The translations under genes and the position numbers were made by a program. The notes below the pieces were generated by a model. That model was not told the DNA's origin. It was given only the letters and a program-made list of their open reading frames with translations, and did not search any database. Positions 1 through 5,293 of a stretch of 14,355 bases of DNA are shown one piece after another (the stretch's first letter is position 1; every line of letters begins with the position of its first letter). This DNA is from Gammaproteobacteria bacterium RIFCSPHIGHO2_12_FULL_45_12 (GTDB lineage: Bacteria; Pseudomonadota; Gammaproteobacteria; DSM-16500), in NCBI GenBank assembly GCA_001801665.1, contig MGYH01000010.1, positions 1 through 14,355 of the forward strand. The letters run 5' to 3'.

Positions 1-20
1 CAGGCGGGCAACCATTTTAC

Positions 21-65
21 TTGGTGGATTACGACGCAAAAAGCACGTCTAATCCACCCTACATT
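21..65. repeat. 45-bp palindromic interspersed repeat, copy 1
   Basis: An inverted repeat with arms GGTGGATTA (23-31) and TAATCCACC (50-58), extended inward by GACG/CGTC around an A-rich loop. The same 45 bp occur in reverse orientation at 12803-12847 with one mismatch. Elements beginning GTAGGGTGGATTA are common intergenic palindromes in proteobacteria (recollection). It lies downstream of the 174-1514 gene and could fold in that transcript. No transposase is seen beside it. Confidence 0.85.
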
Positions 66-84
66 TGTATCAGATCCCTTGAGG

Positions 85-103
85 GGCGCTGTTGCATCAA
101 TCC
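85..103 (+). repeat. Solitary IS903-like terminal motif
   Basis: GGCGCTGTTGCATCAATCC resembles the left end of the MITE at 4991 (GGGCTTGTTGCATCATTCG) and the start of the 47-bp repeats at 12715. The IS5 family, IS903 group, has the related end GGCTTTGTTGAATAAATC (known). No partner end or target duplication is visible here, so this is at most a remnant. The rest of 1-173 shows no gene. Confidence 0.35.
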
Positions 104-173
104 AAGACAGACCGCACGCGCCATGGAATCAGCATGCAGAAAATGCATTGCAAAGCGGGGAGCGTCATCCCAT

Positions 174-1514
174 TCAAGGACCAAACCTGTTGGTCGTACC
201 GGATTTCACGTCCTCAACCCTTGCTCTTAAATCACCCGCCTTACCGTCAAACGCATTCACCCTATCCATTTCACTCTTATGCGTTTTTTCCACGTCCGAG
301 CCGACCACCTTCTCCGCTAACTTAGCCAACAATGCTTGCTTCGCCAACCCCTCGTCTCCTGGCTTAGACACTAAGCCAGCTGCAAGCGTCACGATAAACT
401 GCTCTTGTGCGCCAATATCGTCCAATTCACGTCTCAGTGCCGCACTCCGGTTTGTGAATGAATGCTCACCATCAAGGGCAACCTCCTCAACCATCGCAAC
501 CCCCGACAAGCGATCCGTCAATTCCTCTGAATTTTCCGCCGCCGTGATGGTTGATTCAGCCGCCGTGATGGCACGCTCTAATGCGGCGACGGCGGCACTT
601 GCTTTTTCACGTCTGGCGCTCAATTCAGTCAGCTTATCTGTTAATGCCTTCATCTTTTCAAGAACAGTCTCTGACTTGCCATACACCTGCGCTGCAAAAG
701 CCTCTTTTTGTTTGCCAGGCTCTTTTTCCATTGCCGTCAAATGTTTGCTTGCATCAAATTTAGCGGGTTCGCCCGCGTTGATTGATTGGGCTGACACCGC
801 CAATTTATTTGCCATGGACTTTGCATTCACCTCCTGCTGCATCTGCAAAATGGCCTCCATGTTTTTACCTTCTGCTTTAAGCAAAGCGGCAAGGCTATAC
901 AAATCTTCCTGCGAAAACTCAATTCGCAAGCCGTGCTTTCCTGCCAACGCAATGGCCTCTCTGACATGTTTTTCGCTGACATAGGTGCCGCCCTCGCGGT
1001 TCCGCTCCCAAGACAAGGTCACCGTTTGAGAACCATTCGCTTTCAAAAATGCCATGGCAGCGTCATATTTGTCTTTAAATTTCTCATTCTTAGCCCCGAG
1101 AGGTGTCACGGTAATGATCTGGCTCTCAGGGTTAGCGTCTTTTTTCACTTTCACTAACAAATCAACCTTCGTGCCTTCTTGGGTATAAATACCCTCTTCC
1201 AGCTTCTGGTGGCCCCCACTTGACAGCGTCGCTTGGAATTGATCAGAATCCTTATCCGTGGCTGGGCGACGTACCCAAGGGTTGCGATTTAATTTGGGAT
1301 TTAAAGAAAGTGATCGCCTCAACCATTCTGCGTGCGCCTTTATTTTAGCGCGCTCAAATTGCTTATTTTCTTCTTGGCGTTTATTCGATTCTTTGGTTTG
1401 CGCGTCCGTGGGCTGTTTTGGCTCAGTCTCTGGTTTTCGCGCAGGCTCTGATTCTGAATGTGCCTCTGGTAACTCTGTATCCCGCATGGGATCATGCGGA
1501 GAATGATTAGACAT
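174..1514 (-). CDS. Coiled-coil protein with LPD7-like module, effector candidate
   Basis: A 446-residue protein that I do not recognise as a named family. Residues 1-60 are charged and probably disordered, rich in E, K, P and Q. Residues about 145-201 form an apparent alpha-beta-alpha-beta unit (AMAFLKANG, then VTLSW, then REAIALAGKHGLRIEFS) that resembles the LPD7 domain of large polyvalent proteins. Residues about 280-335 and 355-410 are heptad-like, Ala/Glu/Lys-rich helices, probably coiled coil. There is no signal peptide or membrane segment, so it is cytoplasmic or exported by a non-Sec route. The ATG start has AGAGAGG seven bases upstream and a TATAAT box about 55 bases upstream. It lies downstream of the gene at 1620-2456 on the same strand but has its own promoter. 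Secretion is inferred from architecture and neighbours only; an ordinary cytoplasmic protein is possible. Confidence 0.8.
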   Translation of the reverse strand: MSNHSPHDPMRDTELPEAHSESEPARKPETEPKQPTDAQTKESNKRQEENKQFERAKIKAHAEWLRRSLSLNPKLNRNPWVRRPATDKDSDQFQATLSSGGHQKLEEGIYTQEGTKVDLLVKVKKDANPESQIITVTPLGAKNEKFKDKYDAAMAFLKANGSQTVTLSWERNREGGTYVSEKHVREAIALAGKHGLRIEFSQEDLYSLAALLKAEGKNMEAILQMQQEVNAKSMANKLAVSAQSINAGEPAKFDASKHLTAMEKEPGKQKEAFAAQVYGKSETVLEKMKALTDKLTELSARREKASAAVAALERAITAAESTITAAENSEELTDRLSGVAMVEEVALDGEHSFTNRSAALRRELDDIGAQEQFIVTLAAGLVSKPGDEGLAKQALLAKLAEKVVGSDVEKTHKSEMDRVNAFDGKAGDLRARVEDVKSGTTNRFGP

Positions 1515-1569
1515 AAAAAAACCTCTCTCTCATTGTTTGTCTTTTTTCAAGACTGGACATGATACGTTT

Positions 1570-1599
1570 ATTATACCTCAAAATACGCCATTTAAGTCA
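1570..1599 (-). promoter_or_regulatory. Promoter of the 174-1514 gene
   Basis: On the minus strand a perfect TATAAT lies at 1575-1570, with TGACTT 18 bp upstream as a weak -35. Transcription would start near 1563, giving a leader of about 50 bases that includes the good ribosome binding site. Confidence 0.55.
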
Positions 1600-1610
1600 T
1601 ATAGCTTAAA
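1591..1610. promoter_or_regulatory. Operator-like inverted repeat
   Basis: TTTAAG and CTTAAA form a perfect 6-bp inverted repeat around an 8-bp spacer. It overlaps the -35 position of the promoter of the 174-1514 gene, as expected for a dimeric regulator site. No regulator is identified. Confidence 0.35.
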
Positions 1611-1619
1611 TATGCGCCA

Positions 1620-2456
1620 TTATTGATCCATTCCACCACGCAATGCCTCACTCGCTGTCACGGCCGTATACAAGTTCTTGTCACCAACGGATGGTTCATA
1701 ATTCAAAATATTCAACGGCTTACCTAATTCCGCCCCCACACGCTGCATCTCCACCCACGCTGCGCGGGTTAATTTTTCAAAACCCACCAATTCCACCGCC
1801 CAGCCACGCCGATGAACTTCACGCGCCATGGCTCGCGCCGTGCGCAACCCATCTTCAAGGGTTCGCTCTTCAGAAAAAAGGTCGACGGGGGATGTCACCA
1901 GACAACTTCCCCTATCATAAACAGCATAATGCTCACTCGCGCCTTCAAGCGTTAATCTCACTTTTTCGCCTGGCGCATCCAGATTAAAGGCATTCCAGAT
2001 TTTCAACACCGCCCAACGCTCCAGCAGATAATACACATCTAGCACTGAAATGGGCCGATTAAGGAAGTCACTCAACTCAGGCACCGGCTGGTTTTGCGAA
2101 ACCGCACGAGAGACTTGTGCTTTTAACGCTTCAAGCTGCGTGCGATCATCCGCCGCCAACACAGGCTCAATGATTAACGCAAACGTTGCTTGCACAGAAC
2201 CTGCCTCATTTGCCGCCGTCACCACCACCTCATACTGACCTTGCGTGTTGAAAGCGGGAATCCCCGTCAACAAGCCATCTGGCGTACAAATCAGGCCTTG
2301 CGGTAACCCAGCGCCGTCTTTTAATTGCGCGCTAAAAACCGGCATCCCGTCTGGCTGGGATAGTTTGATGAACTCATTTAAATTAAGCGGGCCCAACACT
2401 GCCTGCACATTAATGCGTTGCGCGGGAATCGGGGTGATCACGACAGGAGCCTGCAT
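1620..2456 (-). CDS. Ig-like (He_PIG) plus LPD7-like domain protein
   Basis: A 278-residue protein in two parts. Residues about 12-97 look like a putative Ig/cadherin-like domain of the He_PIG type: the run LPQGLICTPDGLLTGIP followed by GQYEVVVTAANEAGS is the typical 'theoretical sequence, tolerance for simple end' pattern of that family. Residues about 197-257 (ARAMAREVHRRGW, VELVGF, AAWVEM, LNILNYEPS) match the pattern of LPD7, including the terminal YEPS. He_PIG domains are normally extracellular, yet no signal peptide is present, so export by a dedicated system or an intracellular binding role is inferred. The start is uncertain: GTG at 2465 has AAGAGG only 3 bases away, while ATG at 2456 has it 12 bases away; ATG is preferred. 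TATAAT lies about 30 bases upstream. Exact function unknown. Confidence 0.75.
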   Translation of the reverse strand: MQAPVVITPIPAQRINVQAVLGPLNLNEFIKLSQPDGMPVFSAQLKDGAGLPQGLICTPDGLLTGIPAFNTQGQYEVVVTAANEAGSVQATFALIIEPVLAADDRTQLEALKAQVSRAVSQNQPVPELSDFLNRPISVLDVYYLLERWAVLKIWNAFNLDAPGEKVRLTLEGASEHYAVYDRGSCLVTSPVDLFSEERTLEDGLRTARAMAREVHRRGWAVELVGFEKLTRAAWVEMQRVGAELGKPLNILNYEPSVGDKNLYTAVTASEALRGGMDQ

Positions 2457-2492
2457 GCTGTTCACTTGCCTCTTAATTAAGTCGCCATCGAC

Positions 2493-2522
2493 ATTATACG
2501 CTGATCAAAAAAAACAATACAA
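2493..2522 (-). promoter_or_regulatory. Promoter of the Ig/LPD7-like gene
   Basis: A perfect minus-strand TATAAT at 2498-2493 has TTGTAT 18 bp upstream. The palindrome CTTAATTAAG (2472-2481) lies in the leader just before the ribosome binding site and could be an operator. Confidence 0.5.
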
Positions 2523-2546
2523 ATAGGAAGAGTCACTCCCCAGCCC

Positions 2547-2626
2547 GTCCTGAGGAGCGTTTTTTACACTGTCCTGAGGAGTGTTTTTTGCGACGAAGGA
2601 TCTCGAGGTTTTTAGGAGATTCTTCG
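2547..2626. repeat. Interspersed repeat with tandem unit and long hairpin
   Basis: GTCCTGAGGAGcGTTTTTT at 2547-2565 recurs with one change at 2571-2589. It is followed by an 11-bp stem with one G-T wobble: CGAAGGATCTC (2594-2604) pairs with GAGATTCTTCG (2616-2626). Elements with this 'GAGATTCTTCGC..GCTCAGAAT' signature are common intergenic repeats in many bacteria (recollection). It fills the gap between the two minus-strand genes and may act as a transcript end structure. Confidence 0.6.
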
Positions 2627-2653
2627 CTTTGCTCAGAATAACAGCTCATTTTT

Positions 2654-2672
2654 GTAACCTAAGCTAGGTTAC
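2654..2672. repeat. 8-bp perfect hairpin downstream of the phosphatase gene
   Basis: GTAACCTA (2654-2661) and TAGGTTAC (2665-2672) are perfectly complementary with a 3-base loop. It begins about 20 bases past the stop of the phosphatase gene. Neither transcript direction has a U tract after the stem, so it is not a classical intrinsic terminator, but it could protect the 3' end. Confidence 0.5.
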
Positions 2673-2691
2673 CTACTATACGTCAATTTAT

Positions 2692-4902
2692 TTATTTTTT
2701 AAGAGTAGTCATTTTTTTTAACATGTTATCTATATGTTTCTGACTGGCAGTTTTCTTAGGAGCAAAAAAACCAGGTTTTCGGTGTTGACCTAAAACATCA
2801 TAAATGCTTTTTTGTTCGAGTCCATCTCCATTCTTGGCCTTATACTCTAACAAATATTTAAATAATTTTTCTGGTTCAACCTTCTCATTCTTAATTATCC
2901 ACTCATTAATAACATCGTATTTTATCACATTTATTCTTTCTAGTGCAGCCACTATTGATAGTTTTTTTTCATCTATTCCAACAGGAATACTAGAGAATTT
3001 AGCTTTATTAATAAATTTTTGGAATTCACCCGATAAGAAATCTATCTCTTTAATAAGGCCATCCATTTCTTGAATACGATCATTCAACACTTTAATTTTT
3101 TCTTCGAATTTATTTATCATTAATTTGCTATCTTCAGAAAAATTAGGATTATTTTCATATTTTTTTATTTCGGCTTGCAGCAATGTTAGAAAAGTAATTC
3201 TGTCAGTAACATGTTTATCAATTTTAGTTTCAGGCCATTGTGATAATTTATTTCCGCCTTCGCCTAGGAATTGAGATACATCGCGAAGAAGTGAACCATA
3301 TGCTTTAGTTAATACATTAGTTGCATTCTGGATAACTCCTTGAGGCAAGGCCTGATCTCCCTTTGCGGATAATGTTTCATTTTTAGGTGAGCATCTATCG
3401 CCTTTCTTCGCGGCATAAACATGGAAATCGCCTCCCTGATATTCAAATCCATTTATATTCTCTTTTGTACGTCCTACTTGAGCATGGCCTGCGTCATTAT
3501 CCGTATTTTGGTGGTAAGGAGTGACAGAGACTAACGCCTTTTTTTCTTTTGAAGCAGCATTTTCATAGCGATATAAAAATTCCCGAATTATCTGATTGCT
3601 TTTATCCAAAAATAGCTTATCACGAAATTTAGCCTTAGCAAAAAAATCTGAAAACTGTTTTTCATCCAGTTGAATTTTACTTTCGCATTCGGTAAGATAT
3701 TTTTTAGAAATGTCATTTAAATCATCTTGCCAAGCGTTAAGTCTAAAATCATGAGCGGCCACCCAGTCAAAAATGACCCCTTTTAGTGTTGGCATCTTTC
3801 CAAGAATAGGTTCCAATGTGTCATCTAAATATCCCGTAATAATAGGGAGTAAAATTTTCTTAACAATGCCGCTTGTTGCGCCTTCATGACCATGGATAAA
3901 GGAAGTCACATAGTATTTATTATTTTGAGCTTTTAAAGCAGCCACCTCTTCTTGAAAGAGTTTTAAGTCATTGACTCGGTGCCATATGATGCGCTGAACG
4001 GGATACTTAATCTTAGGGTAATCAGTAGAACTCACCGCACTAAAAATACTCTTAGAGTCCTCTGGGTAGAGTACTCTTTCCTCATCACCAATGCATTTGG
4101 CAGATTTCATATTTCCTAGTGCTATATCCCACGCAAATCGAGCATTAATGGCATCGATAGTATCGCAGAGATCAGTCACCGTGTTATCTTTATAATCAAT
4201 CCCATAATATTCTGCCACGGCTTGAATGCTTTCAAACCCAATGATGGTGTGCGTGAAAATTTCGATTTTATCTAAAGGCTCATCTTTAACTGAATAACTG
4301 ATGAGTTTGAGATTGGGTTTGTAATACTTTTCAATAATTGAAATAATTTCGTCTTTGTCAACGATGCCACCTTTAATAAGTTTGATAAGATTTTCCAGTG
4401 AACGGCGTTGAGGTCCTGAGATGACAAGGTTATCTGTCGTAAAATCATTTTGATAAGCCTCCCAAAACTCCATGCCATGATCGGACGCTAAAATTTCAAA
4501 TGGCGCACCGTCTTCACCAAGTTTCTCGAAGAGTTTTAAACTGAAATAATCGTTGCCGCCGCGATCACAGAGCTCATCACCGATATAACGAGTCAGGCCA
4601 GCCTCTTTATTTATTTTAGATTTTTTTATTATGCCATCAAATTCTTGTTTGAGTCCCTCGAATGCTTCTTTATTTAATTTGATGTCCTCAGATGTTATCT
4701 TTGTCACGTCAAGCGCGCGATAGATCTCACAAAGCCGTTGATAGTCACCTTTATCAGCAAGTTCTAGAATTCCATTTTGTACTAATTCATATAGTTTTTT
4801 TAAGAAATTACCGTGGGTATCGCCAACCGAGATTTCTTCAGAATGTTCTGATCGGATGACATTTGGCTGCTCTTCTAAGTTAACATTTTCGTTAAACGGC
4901 AT
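2692..4902 (-). CDS. Wip-like PPP-family metallophosphoesterase, effector candidate
   Basis: A 736-residue protein whose N-terminal half carries the calcineurin-like/PPP phosphatase motifs in order: GDTHG (27-31), GDELCDRG (108-115), a third motif SDH at 140-142, WHR (307-309), His218 in FTHTI, and HGHE (337-340). These residues normally bind two metal ions and catalyse phosphoester hydrolysis. The layout, with a long helical insert between motifs 1 and 2, recalls the Legionella Dot/Icm effectors WipA and WipB (recollection), which dephosphorylate host proteins. The usual GNH is SDH here, so Asn is replaced by Asp. The C-terminal half (about 400-736) is helical and Lys/Glu-rich with likely coiled coil at about 590-650 and a basic tail. 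There is no signal peptide. The gene is visibly more A/T-rich than its neighbours, which suggests transfer. ATG is preceded by GAGAAG. It is divergent from the 5294 gene. The substrate is unknown. Confidence 0.85.
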   Translation of the reverse strand: MPFNENVNLEEQPNVIRSEHSEEISVGDTHGNFLKKLYELVQNGILELADKGDYQRLCEIYRALDVTKITSEDIKLNKEAFEGLKQEFDGIIKKSKINKEAGLTRYIGDELCDRGGNDYFSLKLFEKLGEDGAPFEILASDHGMEFWEAYQNDFTTDNLVISGPQRRSLENLIKLIKGGIVDKDEIISIIEKYYKPNLKLISYSVKDEPLDKIEIFTHTIIGFESIQAVAEYYGIDYKDNTVTDLCDTIDAINARFAWDIALGNMKSAKCIGDEERVLYPEDSKSIFSAVSSTDYPKIKYPVQRIIWHRVNDLKLFQEEVAALKAQNNKYYVTSFIHGHEGATSGIVKKILLPIITGYLDDTLEPILGKMPTLKGVIFDWVAAHDFRLNAWQDDLNDISKKYLTECESKIQLDEKQFSDFFAKAKFRDKLFLDKSNQIIREFLYRYENAASKEKKALVSVTPYHQNTDNDAGHAQVGRTKENINGFEYQGGDFHVYAAKKGDRCSPKNETLSAKGDQALPQGVIQNATNVLTKAYGSLLRDVSQFLGEGGNKLSQWPETKIDKHVTDRITFLTLLQAEIKKYENNPNFSEDSKLMINKFEEKIKVLNDRIQEMDGLIKEIDFLSGEFQKFINKAKFSSIPVGIDEKKLSIVAALERINVIKYDVINEWIIKNEKVEPEKLFKYLLEYKAKNGDGLEQKSIYDVLGQHRKPGFFAPKKTASQKHIDNMLKKMTTLKK

Positions 4903-4961
4903 TTTCTTCTCGTTTTAAATATACTAAGTTGTTATTAAAATTTTTCGAGTGTGTTATTTAC

Positions 4962-4970
4962 ATTATAACA
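4962..4970 (-). promoter_or_regulatory. Extended -10 promoter of the phosphatase gene
   Basis: The minus strand reads TGTTATAAT at 4970-4962, a perfect extended -10. No good -35 is visible; the -35 position falls on the 9-bp duplication at the edge of the MITE, so the element may have replaced upstream sequence. The leader is about 50 bases. Confidence 0.6.
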
Positions 4971-4981
4971 AGGTTATACTA

Positions 4982-4990
4982 TAAGTGCAT
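4982..4990. repeat. Target-site duplication, left copy
   Basis: TAAGTGCAT directly abuts the left end of the MITE and is repeated exactly at 5149-5157. Confidence 0.65.
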
Positions 4991-5148
4991 GGGCTTGTTG
5001 CATCATTCGTTGTTGTGAGGCCGCTTTTTGGCCGAAGCAGTCCAGAACGTCGTGAAAAATCATTATATTGCATGCATTCTGGATTACCACGCCGCACAAA
5101 GCGCTTCTCGATGATGCTGTGCAAAAAAATAATTTGCGCAATAACGCC
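4991..5148. mobile_element. 158-bp MITE-like element, IS5 family (IS903 group) type ends
   Basis: The block is bounded by an exact 9-bp direct repeat, TAAGTGCAT, at 4982-4990 and 5149-5157. It begins GGGCTTGTTGCATCA and its reverse complement begins GGCGTTATTGCGCAA, an imperfect inverted terminal repeat (9 of 15 matching). The right end is close to the motif at 12715. IS903-group elements have ends like GGCTTTGTTGAATAAATC and make 9-bp duplications (known), which fits. Inside, TCCAGAA (5041-5047) and TTCTGGA (5077-5083) mark two inverted arms that resemble the interspersed repeat at 12558. It is too short to encode a transposase, so it would be non-autonomous and mobilised in trans. Confidence 0.7.
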
Positions 5149-5157
5149 TAAGTGCAT
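5149..5157. repeat. Target-site duplication, right copy
   Basis: TAAGTGCAT directly abuts the right end of the MITE and equals 4982-4990. Confidence 0.65.
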
Positions 5158-5166
5158 TAAGGAAAG

Positions 5167-5196
5167 CTTAAGACTCTATATTAAGCGTTCGTTAAA
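5167..5196 (+). promoter_or_regulatory. Candidate PmrA-like box (TTAA direct repeats)
   Basis: CTTAAG (5167), ATTAAG (5180) and GTTAAA (5191) are direct half-sites. The last two are separated by exactly 5 bases (11-bp period), the spacing known for PmrA boxes (CTTAAT-N5-CTTAAT type). They sit 10 bases upstream of the -10 of the 5294 gene. PmrA controls many Dot/Icm effectors in Legionella and Coxiella (known). Assignment here is inference, and the first base of each half-site deviates. Confidence 0.35.
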
Positions 5197-5203
5197 GAAA
5201 GAG

Positions 5204-5212
5204 TGCTATAAT
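5204..5212 (+). promoter_or_regulatory. Extended -10 promoter of the 5294 gene
   Basis: TGCTATAAT is a perfect extended -10; the -35 region lacks a good match and instead holds the TTAA repeats, as for an activated promoter. The start would be near 5219, giving a leader of about 75 bases. Confidence 0.6.
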
Positions 5213-5293
5213 CAAGGGTGAGAAGGCTTGAATTGAATGTTTTTATTAGCATAATTAATTAGAATAATGATTTGTTGAGGGGAGAGGGTTGCC

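Noticed and set aside
79..984. Long plus-strand open frame (301 codons) opposite the 174-1514 gene
   Set aside because: It lacks a recognisable family and a ribosome binding site, is Ser/Ala-rich as expected for an antisense frame, and the minus-strand gene has a good ribosome binding site and TATAAT box.
1620..2456. Surface adhesin, on the basis of the Ig-like domain
   Set aside because: No signal peptide, membrane anchor or sortase motif is present, and there is only one Ig-like unit.
2654..2672. Hairpin as intrinsic terminator of the phosphatase gene
   Set aside because: No U tract follows the stem in either transcript; it is kept only as a hairpin.
4963..5221. Short open frames in both strands of the MITE region
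   Set aside because: They cross the MITE and its flanks, have no transposase or other motif and no ribosome binding site.
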